Below are positions 18,004 through 26,207 of a stretch of DNA of 64,000 nt, piece by piece. Each line of letters starts with the position of its first letter. Position 1 is the stretch's first letter. Under the pieces are notes generated by a model. That model made no database searches and was not told where the DNA came from. It worked only from the letters and a program-made list of their open reading frames with translations. The translations under genes were made by a program, and so were the position numbers. The stretch comes from JACVRW01 sp963734025. Lineage in GTDB: Bacteria > Actinomycetota > Thermoleophilia > Solirubrobacterales > Thermoleophilaceae. The DNA lies in contig CAVTFR010000005.1 in the NCBI GenBank assembly GCA_963734025.1, forward strand, positions 326,818 through 390,817. The letters run 5' to 3'.

Positions 18004-19016
18004 AGCAGACGCGCCCCCTGCGCGGGTGCGACCTTCCTGGTGTCCTCCGGGGGCACCGCATCGGGCGGGAACAGCGCGAGCACCGCGCCGCCGAAACCGC
18101 CGCCCATGATGCGTGCGCCGGCGGCGCCGTGTTGCTTCATCCGCTCGACCGTGTCCTCGACTTCCGGGACGCTCACCTCGTAGTCGTCGCGCAGGCTTCT
18201 GTGCGAGGCGTCGAGGAGGCCGGCGAGCGCGCTCATGTCGCCCGCCTGCAGGGCATCGACCGCCTCGCGGACTCGTCGGTTCTCACTGAGCACGTGGCCG
18301 GCGCGGCGGGCGAGGGGGTCGGGCAATCGACGCGCGGCGGCCTCGTCGGCGTCACGGAGGCTCTCGATGCCGAGCGCCGCGCATGCTTCGGCGCACTCCC
18401 GTCGTCGCTCGTTGTATCCCGATTCGGCGTGCGTATGGCGGGAGCCCGAGTCGGCCACGCCGAGCGTCCAGCCCTCGAGGTCCAGCTCAACCTGGTCGAC
18501 GCTCAGGTCACGGCAGTCGAGCAGGAAGGCATGGCCGGGCTCGCCGAAGAGCGCAGCCATCTGGTCGAGCAGCCCGGTCTCGGCGCCGAGCCAGTCGTGC
18601 TCGACCCGCGAGCAGAGGCGGGCGAGCTCGCGCCGCTCGGGCTCGGGATGTTCCGCGACAGCGAGCAGGGCGAGGCAGAGAGCGGACCCGAGCGCGGCGG
18701 AGGACGACAGGCCGGCGCCCTCCGGCAGGTCGCTCTCGATACGGAGGCGCGCTCCGGGCACGGCGACCCCGGCCTTGTTCAGCTCGGCCACCGTCCCGCG
18801 CACGAAGGCCCGCCAGCCCGCGGCGGGCGGCGGGTCGCCCGCGTCGAAGCGGTCCTCCTCGCCGTGCTCGAGCGCGCTCGCCTCGATGACGCCGGGGTCG
18901 CCCGGCTCGACCGCGATCGTGACGCCGGCCTCTGCCGCGAACGGCAGGCAGAGGCCTTCGTTGTAGTCGGTGTGCTCCCCGATAAGGTTGACGCGGCCGG
19001 GGCCCCGCGCTCTCAC
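18000..19016 (-). CDS. galK: Galactokinase (GHMP family)
   Basis: A 338-residue GHMP kinase that phosphorylates galactose or a related sugar at C1. The N-terminal signature GRVNLIGEHTDYNEG is at residues 7-21. The ATP loop LPEGAGLSSSAALGSA and the C-terminal GARIMGGGFGGAV are both present. The GTG start overlaps the stop of the broken phosphodiesterase gene by four bases and skips the first 15-20 residues found in longer homologues. No galT, galE or galM is in the window. The stop overlaps the restored pntB stop. Confidence 0.88.
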   Translation of the reverse strand: MRARGPGRVNLIGEHTDYNEGLCLPFAAEAGVTIAVEPGDPGVIEASALEHGEEDRFDAGDPPPAAGWRAFVRGTVAELNKAGVAVPGARLRIESDLPEGAGLSSSAALGSALCLALLAVAEHPEPERRELARLCSRVEHDWLGAETGLLDQMAALFGEPGHAFLLDCRDLSVDQVELDLEGWTLGVADSGSRHTHAESGYNERRRECAEACAALGIESLRDADEAAARRLPDPLARRAGHVLSENRRVREAVDALQAGDMSALAGLLDASHRSLRDDYEVSVPEVEDTVERMKQHGAAGARIMGGGFGGAVLALFPPDAVPPEDTRKVAPAQGARLL

Positions 19017-20159
19017 TCGACGCGTAGCAGCTCCCGGGCCGTGAAGGCCGTGTCCGGGAAGTCCGAGAAGACCCCGTCGATGCCGAGCTCGTAGAACTGC
19101 AGGTACTCGTTGATGGGGTTGCCGGCGTAGTCGCTGACGAGCCGGGTCTGCTCGTTGCGGAACGTCCAGGTGTGGATCTGCAGGCCGTGATCGTGAGCAC
19201 GCTTGATCAGGTCGGTGGGCGGCGCGAGCCTGCGTGACGATTCCGGCCCGGTGCCCAGAGTGCTCACGATGTAGCGCTTCCATGGCCCGATGCCGTCGGC
19301 GTAGGTGCTGATCTCCTCGAGCCCCTCGTCGGTCGCGAAGAAGCCGAACGTACGGTCCTTGAGCTCGGGGTCGCCGGAGACGGTCGAGTCGTAGGGCCGG
19401 TCGAACGGCGCCGCGTAGTCGAGCGAGCCGTCCGCCGGTTGACATCGTTCGCGTCGACCAGCTGGACGAGCCGGACGCCGATCATGCGGTTGAGCCGCTT
19501 GAGGTTCGACTGCTCGAACGACTGGATGAAGACCGGGTCCTTGCGGCTGTCCCAGCCCGCCCGCTTGAGGATCTTGACGAGGCGCGGCTCCAGCGGGAGG
19601 CGGAGGTCCTCGTGATAGGTCGGGTGCTTCGTCTCGGGGTAGATGCCGATGCGCCGGTCGCGCTTGCGCGACTCGTGCTTGACGAGGTCGATGACCTCCT
19701 CGAGCGTCGGGATCTTGAAGCGGCCATTGAAGCGCTGGGGGCGCTCCGGGAAGGTCTGCAGCGCGCGCAGCGTCTTGATCTCGGCAAGCGTGAAATCGGA
19801 GGCGAACCAGCCGGTCACGGGGAAGCCGTCAACCATTGCCGTGCGCTTGCGGTCTGGCGAACTCCGGGTGCTTGGCGACGTCGGTCGTAATGGTGATGTC
19901 GGGCTCGTGCCGGGCGATCAGATGACCGTCCTTGGTCGCCACGAGGTCCGGCTCGACGTAGTCCGCGCCGAGCTTGATCGCGAGCGCGTAGGACTGCAGC
20001 GTGTGCTCGGGCAGGTAGCCGCTCGCGCCGCGGTGGCCGATGACAAGCGGGTCCTCCTCACCGCCCCAGTTCGTGCGCGGCGGCCGTAGGCGCCGCCGCC
20101 GCGGTCAGCGCCGCCCCCACCATCACCGCCGTGCAGATCCGTCGTGCTCCACTCGTCAC
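19013..20159 (-). pseudogene. glpQ: Glycerophosphodiester phosphodiesterase, three frameshifts
   Basis: Restored, this is a secreted GlpQ-type phosphodiesterase of about 380 residues that hydrolyses glycerophosphodiesters to glycerol-3-phosphate. The GTG at 20159 follows AGGAGG and opens an Ala-rich signal peptide. The catalytic start IGHRGASGYLPEHTLQSYA, the segment VEPDLVATKDGHLIARHEPD and the late HTWTFRNEQ are all present, but in three frames. Breaks are: one extra base in the C4 run at 20064-20067, one extra base near 19855, and one missing base at 19437-19438 (GG for GGG). Reading frames between the breaks have coding-type codon use, so this is either a recent pseudogene or an error-prone stretch. 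Confidence 0.75.
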
Positions 20160-20228
20160 CGGACTCCTCCTGGGCTCGGGAGCGGACGAAGCTACCCAAG
20201 CCGGCCCGGCCACGTGTTGCGCTGATGT

Positions 20229-20492
20229 CTACAGAAGGCTCTCCTGCCCGGGCGCACTCCTCCGCCGCCGCGGCAGGCCCGCTGCCTCGGCGAGCGCGGT
20301 CTCGACGTCGGCGAGGATCGCCCGCTCGGAGCGCGAGGCGACGACCGGCTCCGACAGCCCGTCGACGTGCACATAGGTGCGCCGCCCGTCCTGCCGCTCG
20401 GCGCCCTCGAGTGGAACGAGCGCATAGATCCGGTCCGCCCGGACGAACTTGCCGTAGCCGAGCGGAATCATCCTGGGGTCACGCTTGGCCAT
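20229..20492 (-). CDS. RemA/DUF370-like small regulatory protein
   Basis: An 87-residue protein. After a short start it reads RMIPLGYGKFVRADRIYAL, close to the IPLGFGN..V..N.I.A. opening of the RemA (DUF370) family, DNA-binding activators of biofilm genes in Bacillus. The rest departs from RemA: YVHVDGLSEPVVASRSERAI and a basic, Arg-rich end. It may be an actinobacterial variant or only share the fold. ATG 20492 is the only good start. It diverges from the repeat-flanked gene at 20571 and stands alone. Confidence 0.55.
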   Translation of the reverse strand: MAKRDPRMIPLGYGKFVRADRIYALVPLEGAERQDGRRTYVHVDGLSEPVVASRSERAILADVETALAEAAGLPRRRRSAPGQESLL

Positions 20493-20532
20493 GGGGTGAA
20501 GATAACCCTAAGAGGGGCGGATCCTTCGCCGG

Positions 20533-20574
20533 CCCGACTTAGTGTCGTTGTGCGACCTCAAGTCGGGTCGGTGG
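20533..20574. repeat. Left palindromic repeat of the 20533-21481 unit
   Basis: A 35-base hairpin (arms CCCGACTTAGTGTCG and CGACCTCAAGTCGGG) followed by TCGGTGG. The whole unit recurs at 21440-21481. The GTG start codon of the enclosed gene lies in the TCGGTGG tail. The right arm of this copy is the exact reverse complement of the left arm of the other. Confidence 0.8.
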
Positions 20575-21449
20575 ACGAAAAACTCGCGCAGATGGCGACG
20601 AACGCCCACGGGCTCGTGACGCATTCCGGGCTCTTGAAATCCGGTCTGACCCGAGCCGAGATCCGCTCGCGGCTGCGGAAGGGGTCCCTCATGACTGAGT
20701 TTCGAGGGGTATACAGGGTCGGCCACAGGGCGCCAAGCGACGAGTCGCGCTATCTGGCTGCCGTGTTGGCCGGCGGAGACGCCGCGCGGCTGAGCGGGCT
20801 GGCCGCCGCCTACCTGCTCGGCCTTGTCAAGGGCCCGGCGCCCACGCCAGAGATCACAGCGCCGACCAACCGCCGGCTGAAGGGCGTGCGGACGCGGCGC
20901 CGCCGGCTCCCCGATGCGCCGGTCATCGTGCGGGGCGTCCCGGCCACCTCCGTCGCCCAGACCCTGATCGACATCGCCGCCGTGTTGACAGACGAGGCGC
21001 TCGCTCGCGCCTGCCATGAGGCGGGTGTCCGCTACGGGACCACGCCGGCGGACGTCTCCAAACTCCTCTCACGCGGGCCGAACGCACCAGGAGCGGGGAA
21101 GCTGAGAAGGATCATGGAGGGGGAGACACCTGTGTCGCTCAGCAGGCTCGAGTCCCGCTTCCTCGCCCGCCTCAGGGCCGCGCGTTTGCCGCTGCCGGTC
21201 ACGAACCGGCCGGCAGGCGGCCGCCGCGTCGACTGCCGGTGGCACGAGCATCGCCTCACGGTCGAGCTCGACAGCTACCGCTACCACTCGTCGCGATACG
21301 CGTGGGAACGGGACCGCCGGCGCGAGCGCGAGGCCCACGCGCGCGGTGACGATTTTCGCCGCTACACCCACGACGACGTCTTCGGCCACCCAAAGCTCAT
21401 GCTGCGCGAGCTGCGAACGCTCCTGAAATCCCGCGCCGGCCCGACTTGA
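20571..21449 (+). CDS. AbiEi-like wHTH protein with C-terminal DUF559/Vsr-like domain
   Basis: A 292-residue protein from a GTG inside the left repeat (ATG 20592 is an alternative). Residues about 8-60 resemble the winged-helix N-terminus of AbiEi-type antitoxins (NAHGLVTHSGLLKSGLTR; RLRKGSLMTEFRGVYRVG). The middle contains VIVRGVPATSVAQTLIDIA, typical of these proteins. The C-terminus (RRVDCRWHEHRLTVELDSYR ... RDRRREREAHARGDDFRRYT) matches the DUF559/very-short-patch-repair endonuclease-like fold, with candidate D and E catalytic residues. No AbiEii-type toxin partner is adjacent. The stop lies inside the right repeat, so the gene fits the repeat unit exactly. Function is unknown. Confidence 0.75.
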   Translation: MDEKLAQMATNAHGLVTHSGLLKSGLTRAEIRSRLRKGSLMTEFRGVYRVGHRAPSDESRYLAAVLAGGDAARLSGLAAAYLLGLVKGPAPTPEITAPTNRRLKGVRTRRRRLPDAPVIVRGVPATSVAQTLIDIAAVLTDEALARACHEAGVRYGTTPADVSKLLSRGPNAPGAGKLRRIMEGETPVSLSRLESRFLARLRAARLPLPVTNRPAGGRRVDCRWHEHRLTVELDSYRYHSSRYAWERDRRREREAHARGDDFRRYTHDDVFGHPKLMLRELRTLLKSRAGPT

Positions 21450-21481
21450 GGTCGTGGGACGACACCAAGTCGGGTCGGTGG
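21440..21481. repeat. Right palindromic repeat of the 20533-21481 unit
   Basis: A 35-base hairpin (arms CCCGACTTGAGGTCG and CGACACCAAGTCGGG around TGGGA) plus TCGGTGG. It is a direct copy of the left repeat in its outer parts and, through its arms, an inverted copy as well. The stop codon of the enclosed gene is at 21447-21449, within the left arm. Confidence 0.8.
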
Positions 21482-21487
21482 CGAGGA

Positions 21488-22417
21488 TCAGCCGCTCGCC
21501 GCGGGCTCCCGCTCCTCCGCCGCCTCGCTCGGCGCCGCCGCCGCTCCTCCCGGGCCCACCGGGGCGGAGGCTGCCTTCGCCCCGCGCGCCTCGACGTCGG
21601 CCTGGAAGCGAGCGTCTCCCTGCTCCGCCCAGTCGCGGGAGCCGAGGTCGATGAGGGGGGCGACCGCCGAGCGCAGCACCAGGATCGCGCGCGCCCAGCC
21701 GGGCACGACGACCCAGCGGCGGCGCTTCTCGATGCCGTCCGCGATCGCCTGGCCGGCGTCGGAGAGCGGATAGGTCTTCGAGAAGGGCCAGCGGCCTATC
21801 TCGGCGCGCATCTCCCCTACGGCCGGGTGCGAGTCCGCGCCGCGCACCATGTCGGTGTCGATGAAGTAGAAGTAACCGACGCCGACGTCCACGCCAAGGT
21901 GCCTGACCTCGGCCCGCAGGGAGTCGGCGAAGGCCTCGGCGCCGGCCTTGCTCGCGGCGTAGGCGGCCATCCCGGGCGCGTGCATCGCGGCGGCGAGCGA
22001 CGCGATCACGAGCACGTAGCCCTGGCGATCGATCACGTGCGGGAGGCAGGCCCGCACCGTGCGCCAGACGCCGAGCAGGTTGATCTCGATCGTGCGCTCG
22101 AAGGCGTCGGGATCGGTGGTGCGGACCGGGCCCATCGGGGCGATGCCCGCGTTGGCCATGCACACGTCGATCCCGCCGAAGCGCTCGAGCGCACCCTCGA
22201 CCGCCGCGGCCAGCGCGTCGCGGTCCGTGACGTCGCACTCGAACCACGCGGCGTTCCGGCCGCACTGCGCGGCCACGCGCTCGAGCTCCTCGGGCTCGAG
22301 CCCCACGAGCGCCACGTTTGCCCCGCGCGCCGCGACCCGGCGCGCCGTCTCGGCGCCGAGCCCGCGCGCCGCGCCGGTGATGAACACCGTCTTCCCGCGA
22401 ACGGTCCAGTCGTCCAT
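21488..22417 (-). CDS. Short-chain dehydrogenase/reductase
   Basis: A 309-residue classical SDR. The cofactor loop TGAARGLGAETARR is near residue 15, NAG at about 88 (CMANAGIAPMG), and the catalytic Ser sits in VIASLAAAM with YAASKAGAEAFADSL giving Tyr and Lys. Residues beyond 250 form an extra, Ala/Glu-rich tail. The acidic residue after the second strand is replaced by GLEPEE, so NAD or NADP use is unclear. It stands alone, divergent from the rhodanese gene. A steroid or alcohol substrate cannot be assigned. Confidence 0.85.
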   Translation of the reverse strand: MDDWTVRGKTVFITGAARGLGAETARRVAARGANVALVGLEPEELERVAAQCGRNAAWFECDVTDRDALAAAVEGALERFGGIDVCMANAGIAPMGPVRTTDPDAFERTIEINLLGVWRTVRACLPHVIDRQGYVLVIASLAAAMHAPGMAAYAASKAGAEAFADSLRAEVRHLGVDVGVGYFYFIDTDMVRGADSHPAVGEMRAEIGRWPFSKTYPLSDAGQAIADGIEKRRRWVVVPGWARAILVLRSAVAPLIDLGSRDWAEQGDARFQADVEARGAKAASAPVGPGGAAAAPSEAAEEREPAASG

Positions 22418-22475
22418 GCGCGGCAGCCTAACCGGGAGACGGCGAGCCCGTGCCGGTCGTTAACGTCACCCGGAG

Positions 22476-22814
22476 ATGGCAGCCGAAGTGGAAATCACCC
22501 CTGCCCGCGCCGCCGAGCTTGTGCGTGACGGCGATGCCCAGCTCGTCGACGTGCGCACGCCGGAGGAGGTCGAGGCGGGCCGCATCGCCGGCTCGAAGCA
22601 CATCGAGCTCGAGGAGCTGCCCTCACAGGCGCATGAGATCGAGCGCGAGCGACCCGTCGTCTTCTACTGCCGTTCGGGCGCGCGCTCGGCGATGGCGACC
22701 GGCGCCTTTCGCGCCGCCGGCTACGACGCCTACAACCTCGACGGAGGCCTGCTCGAGTGGGTCGAGCGCGGCCTGCCGATCGAGCCGGACCACGGCTCGG
22801 TCGCCCGCCACTAG
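22476..22814 (+). CDS. Single-domain rhodanese
   Basis: A 112-residue protein with one rhodanese domain. It has LVDVRTPEEVEAGRIAGS, and the active-site loop VVFYCRSGARSAMAT supplies the cysteine in CRSGARS, the usual CRxGxR form. It carries sulfur as a persulfide in the cytoplasm; the partner is unknown. The gene ends with a four-base overlap with the convergent sugar-kinase gene. Confidence 0.85.
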   Translation: MAAEVEITPARAAELVRDGDAQLVDVRTPEEVEAGRIAGSKHIELEELPSQAHEIERERPVVFYCRSGARSAMATGAFRAAGYDAYNLDGGLLEWVERGLPIEPDHGSVARH

Positions 22815-23635
22815 GCGAGCCGCAGCTGACCCTCATAGGGCCCGCGGCCGGTCGCGCACGCCGCCCCGCAGCGCGCCCCCAGCTTGGCGGCCGCGGCGAT
22901 GTCGCCGTACCTGCCCATGCCGAAGGTGAGCCCCGCGGCGAAGCTGTCGCCCGAGCCGTAGACATCTACGAGCGGCCCCGGCAGCGGCGTCGCCTCCCAG
23001 CTTCCCTCCGTGCGGTCGGGTGTCTCCCAGCTCCCGCCCGCCGCGCCTAGCGTCCGCACGACGTAGCGGGGCGGCGGATCGAGCTGCCCGCGCTCGTAGC
23101 GCTCGCCGGCGTCCTTGCCGCTCGCGACGAGCACGTCCAGCTCCACGCCGGAGCCGACGAGCGTGGGGAGCCCCCGCGCGCTCGCGACGAGCGCACCTGC
23201 CCGGCGCGCGTGGCGCACCGCCTCGGCATCCCCCGCCGTCAGATAGACGGCGTCGGTCTCGTCGAGCCGCTCCCACGGCAGCGGGTCGGCGCCGCCCGGC
23301 CCGAGGCGCGGGCCGAGCACGGTGATCGTTCGCTCGCCGTCGCTGTCCAGGTAGACGAAGCCGCGCCGCTGAGGCTCGTCCCTGAAGACGCACTGGACCT
23401 CGATCCCGAGCGCGCGCAGCTCGCGCTCGGCGCGGTGGCCGAGCTCGTCGTCGCCGAAGGCCGTGTAGAGCGTCGCGGCGCCGGCGAGCTTTGCCAGTTG
23501 CACCGCCGCAACCGCTCCTCCGCCCGCGGGCAGCTGGAAGGTCCGGTCGGCGTGGACGATCTCGCCCGGCTCCGGGACGTGGTCGACCTCGGCGAACTCG
23601 ATCCACTCGACGTGCCCCACCACCGCAACCTGCAT
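22811..23635 (-). CDS. PfkB-family carbohydrate kinase
   Basis: A 274-residue ribokinase-like protein starting MQVAVVGHVEWIEFAEVDHVP. The substrate motif is in QLPAGGGAVAAVQLAKLAG. The catalytic motif is VDVYGSGDSFAAGLTFGMG, with the base Asp in GSGDS. The substrate is unknown; the family includes ribokinases, fructokinases and nucleoside kinases. It is a single gene in this window, convergent with the rhodanese gene. Confidence 0.82.
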   Translation of the reverse strand: MQVAVVGHVEWIEFAEVDHVPEPGEIVHADRTFQLPAGGGAVAAVQLAKLAGAATLYTAFGDDELGHRAERELRALGIEVQCVFRDEPQRRGFVYLDSDGERTITVLGPRLGPGGADPLPWERLDETDAVYLTAGDAEAVRHARRAGALVASARGLPTLVGSGVELDVLVASGKDAGERYERGQLDPPPRYVVRTLGAAGGSWETPDRTEGSWEATPLPGPLVDVYGSGDSFAAGLTFGMGRYGDIAAAAKLGARCGAACATGRGPYEGQLRLA

Positions 23636-23706
23636 GGCCGGGCAGCCTACGCGAGCCCACGCGCAGGAACGACGTAATTCAGGGCGAACGAGGCGGTTGG
23701 AGGGGC

Positions 23707-23892
23707 ATGACCGCCATCACCGAGACAGTCCGCGAGCTGGCCTTTCTCCCTCTCGAGTGCGACGTGCCCGACGGCCAGACGCTGCGCGAGTGGCGCGGCC
23801 GCCGGCGACGCGCGCCTCGCGCTAGCTTCCCGCGCCCATGGAGGACCCCCTCCTCATCGGGCGCGGCGCGGCCGTACCTCTCGCAGAGATAG
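23707..23892 (+). CDS. Possible small protein
   Basis: A 61-codon frame with an ATG preceded by GGAGGGG. The first 35 residues (LAFLPLECDVPDGQTLREWR) look protein-like and carry a single Cys. The last third overlaps the start of the release-factor-like gene at 23838, which casts doubt on that end. Codon use in the first two thirds is coding-like. I do not recognise a function. Confidence 0.35.
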   Translation: MTAITETVRELAFLPLECDVPDGQTLREWRGRRRRAPRASFPRPWRTPSSSGAARPYLSQR

Positions 23893-24251
23893 AGCTGCGC
23901 ACGAGCCGCTCGTCCGGCCCCGGCGGCCAGCACGCCAACGTCACGGCCTCGCGCGTCGAGGCGGTGTTCGACGTCGAGGCCTCGCGCTCCCTCGATGACG
24001 AGCAGAAGCGCCGCATCAGCGCGCGCCTCGGCCCGGTCGTGCGCACGGTGGCGCAGGACACCCGCAGCCAGGCGCGCAACCGCGAGCTCGCGCTGGAGCG
24101 CCTGCGGGCGCGGCTCGAGTCCGCGCTGATCGTTCCGAAGCAGCGGCGCGCCAGCACGCCCTCGCGCGCGTCGCGCCGGCGGCGGCTCGAGACGAAGCGG
24201 CGCCGAGGCGACGTCAAGCGGATGCGCCGGCGGCCGCGCGACGAGGGTTAG
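23838..24251 (+). CDS. arfB: Peptide-release-factor-like ribosome rescue protein (ArfB type)
   Basis: A 137-residue protein with only the catalytic domain of class I release factors. The GGQ motif is at residues 29-31 in RSSGPGGQHANVTASRVEAV, followed by an Arg/Lys-rich tail (RRRRLETKRRRGDVKRMRRR) expected to enter the mRNA channel. This is the architecture of ArfB/YaeJ, which frees ribosomes stalled on mRNAs lacking stop codons. The length matches the family. It converges with the Pro-rich membrane protein with a four-base overlap of stops. Confidence 0.88.
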   Translation: MEDPLLIGRGAAVPLAEIELRTSRSSGPGGQHANVTASRVEAVFDVEASRSLDDEQKRRISARLGPVVRTVAQDTRSQARNRELALERLRARLESALIVPKQRRASTPSRASRRRRLETKRRRGDVKRMRRRPRDEG

Positions 24252-24742
24252 GGCGGCGGAGCGACCGCCCCGCCGCCCTCGCCCGTCTGCGGCGGCGGGC
24301 CCGGGGTCGAGGGGGCGCCCTCGCCCCCACCCTCCTGCGTGGGCGGGGTCACGGGCGGAGTCGGCGTGACGGTTCCGCCGCCCGTCGTGCCGTCTCCGCT
24401 GGGCGGAGTCACGGGCTGGGCGGGCGCAACGTCGCCGCCGCCGGCCGATTCGGTCTCCGTGTCGGTCGTCTCCGTCTCCGTGTCGGTGCTGTCGGAATCG
24501 CGGTCCTGGGACTCGAGCGTGGTGGTCGGCACTCCCAGGTCGGCCGGGGCGTCCGACGGCTCCTCGTCGCCCCCGCCCGCACTCACGATCAGGACGATCA
24601 GAAGCAGGAACACGACTGCGAAGACCCCGACGGCTACCAGCCGCCGGCGCCGGTAGATGGCATCGGACTCTCGGCCCGGGGGGCGACGCGGTCCGTCCGG
24701 AGGCCCGCCGGGCTCCAGGCGGCGTGTGGGCTCGTCCTCCAC
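24248..24742 (-). CDS. Single-pass membrane protein with Pro/Gly/Thr-rich exterior
   Basis: About 165 residues from a GTG at 24742. A short cytoplasmic segment, then one membrane helix (LVAVGVFAVVFLLLIVLIV), then an acidic Ser/Thr/Asp tract (DSDSTDTETETTDTETES) and a long Pro-Thr-Gly tail. It has no recognisable domain and may be a cell-wall-spanning stalk. The frame stays open upstream to 24868 but overlaps the HxlR gene, so the shorter form is preferred. Confidence 0.5.
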   Translation of the reverse strand: MEDEPTRRLEPGGPPDGPRRPPGRESDAIYRRRRLVAVGVFAVVFLLLIVLIVSAGGGDEEPSDAPADLGVPTTTLESQDRDSDSTDTETETTDTETESAGGGDVAPAQPVTPPSGDGTTGGGTVTPTPPVTPPTQEGGGEGAPSTPGPPPQTGEGGGAVAPPP

Positions 24743-24804
24743 GAACGGCGGAAGGTAGCACCCGTCACGAGCCCGGATGCTCCGCGCAAGGCGACCTTCA
24801 GCAG

Positions 24805-25242
24805 CTAGGCGTAGTGCAGGTCGGCGGCCTCCTCGCCGTCGACCGGACGCTCGCACGTCGGGCACCACCAGCGCGCCTCGACGGGGGTGCCGCAGGCCTC
24901 GTGACGGGGCGCCTCGCCGGCCTCGCGGTGGCGGGCGCCCCAGTCGGCGAGCAGCCGCAGCGCCCCGGCGAGCTCGTGCCCCGAGGCGGTCAGCTCGTAG
25001 ACGAAGCGCTGCGGGCGCTCCGAGTAGGGCTGGGCGACGACGAGCCCCTCCCCCTCGAGCCGGCGCAGGCGCTGGCTGAGGACGTTGGGGGCAATCCGCG
25101 GCAGCTCGTCCTGCAGGTCACCGAAGCGGCGCGGCCCGTCGAGGAGCGACTCGACGATGAGGAGCGTCCAGCGGTCGCCGACGGCGTCGAGCGCCGCCGC
25201 GAGCGGGGTCGTGGTGTCGGCCACAAGCCCATGCTGGCACAT
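24805..25242 (-). CDS. HxlR-family transcriptional regulator
   Basis: A 145-residue winged-helix regulator. The core reads LDAVGDRWTLLIVESLLDGP then RFGDLQDELPRIAPNVLSQR and LTASGHELAGALRLLADWG, the typical HxlR pattern. An extra C-terminal knuckle (WWCPTCERPV, plus an upstream HEACG) could bind zinc. HxlR proteins often sense electrophiles or redox stress. It is divergent from an HtrA-type operon with a near-perfect palindrome at 25260-25282 between them, so that operon and itself are likely targets. Confidence 0.82.
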   Translation of the reverse strand: MCQHGLVADTTTPLAAALDAVGDRWTLLIVESLLDGPRRFGDLQDELPRIAPNVLSQRLRRLEGEGLVVAQPYSERPQRFVYELTASGHELAGALRLLADWGARHREAGEAPRHEACGTPVEARWWCPTCERPVDGEEAADLHYA

Positions 25243-25259
25243 GAAACGGGGAGTGTATA

Positions 25260-25282
25260 GTCGCTTGCAATTTGCAAGTGAC
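25260..25282. promoter_or_regulatory. 23-bp palindrome, probable HxlR operator
   Basis: The core CTTGCAATTTGCAAG is a perfect 15-base palindrome around one T; the 11-base arms extend GTC-CTTGCAA with one mismatch. It lies 17 bases from the HxlR start and 19 bases from the protease-like start. A TATAGT at 25256-25261 abutting it could be a -10 element, which would give repression by occlusion. Confidence 0.65.
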
Positions 25283-25301
25283 GTACGTGGAGGGCTATGA
25301 G

Positions 25302-26207
25302 ATGGCGGTTCAGGACCTGCAGGACACGATCGCGGAGGTGGCCGCCAGGGTCGGGCCTTCGGTGGTGGGACTCGGCCGGGGCTGGGGCTCCGGATCCGGA
25401 GTCGTAATCGGCGACGGGCAGGTGCTGACCGCCGCCCAGAACCTCCGCCGCGACGAGCTGACCGTCGTGTTCGCCGACGGGCGCCACGAGGCCGCGGAGC
25501 CGGCCGGCGTAGATCCCGACCTCGGGCTCGCCGTGCTCTCGGTCGAAACAGGCGACGCCCCCGCGGTCACCTGGGAGCCGACGGACGCTCCCGGCCTGGG
25601 CGCGGCGGTGGTGGCGCTCGCGAACCCAGGCGGGCGCGGTCTGCGCGCGACGCTCGGGTTCGTGTCTGCCGCGGCGCGCAGCTTCCGCGGCCCGCGCGGC
25701 CGGCGTGTGCGCGGCGCGATCGAGCACACCGCCCCGCTACCGCGCGGCTCGTCCGGCGGGCCGCTCGTCGACCCCGCGGGCAACCTGCTCGGAATCAACA
25801 GCATCCGGCTCGACGGCGGCCTGATCCTCGCCGCACCCGCCAACGCGGCAGCGAGGGAGCGGATCGTTCTGCTCGCCCGCGGCGAGGCGCCCGCCCCGCA
25901 TCGGCTCGGAGTGGCGGTGGCGCCGCCGCGCGCGGCGCGCCGTATGCGGCGAGCGGTCGGGCTGCCCGAGCGCGACGGCCTGCTCGTCCGCGCCGTCGAA
26001 GAAAACGGGCCGGCGGACCGGGCCGGCATCGAGCGCGGCGACCTGATCGTCGCGGCCGGCGGGCGCGAGATCGAAGGAGTCGAGGCGCTGTACAGCGTGC
26101 TCGACCAGCTTCCGGCGAGCGGCGGCGAGCTCGAGCTCGCCGTCCTGCGCGGAACGGAGGAGCGCACCGTGACGGCGAGCTTCGCAGCGGCGAAGGAGGC
26201 GGCGTGA
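25302..26207 (+). CDS. HtrA/DegP-like protein lacking the catalytic histidine
   Basis: A 301-residue protein from ATG 25302, eight bases after GGAGG (a TTG at 25272 would place the start inside the operator). A chymotrypsin-like domain is followed by a PDZ domain at about 200-290 (VEENGPADRAGIERGDLIVA). The position of the catalytic His reads VLTAAQNL, so His is replaced by Gln46. The acid (PDLGLAVL, Asp73) and the nucleophile (GSSGGPL, Ser151) remain. There is no signal peptide or membrane anchor. It should therefore be a weak or inactive protease, possibly a chaperone or regulator of the active HtrA encoded next, whose GTG overlaps its stop by four bases. Confidence 0.82.
   Translation: MAVQDLQDTIAEVAARVGPSVVGLGRGWGSGSGVVIGDGQVLTAAQNLRRDELTVVFADGRHEAAEPAGVDPDLGLAVLSVETGDAPAVTWEPTDAPGLGAAVVALANPGGRGLRATLGFVSAAARSFRGPRGRRVRGAIEHTAPLPRGSSGGPLVDPAGNLLGINSIRLDGGLILAAPANAAARERIVLLARGEAPAPHRLGVAVAPPRAARRMRRAVGLPERDGLLVRAVEENGPADRAGIERGDLIVAAGGREIEGVEALYSVLDQLPASGGELELAVLRGTEERTVTASFAAAKEAA

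Noticed and set aside
17900..18109. A longer PntB with a novel Arg/Pro-rich C-terminus
   Set aside because: The extra tail lacks similarity to the family, while the next frame carries the conserved PntB end and a stop at 18001.
20571..21449. Type IV toxin-antitoxin pair
   Set aside because: The protein has an AbiEi-like N-terminus but no AbiEii-type nucleotidyltransferase gene is adjacent on either side, and its own C-terminus is nuclease-like.
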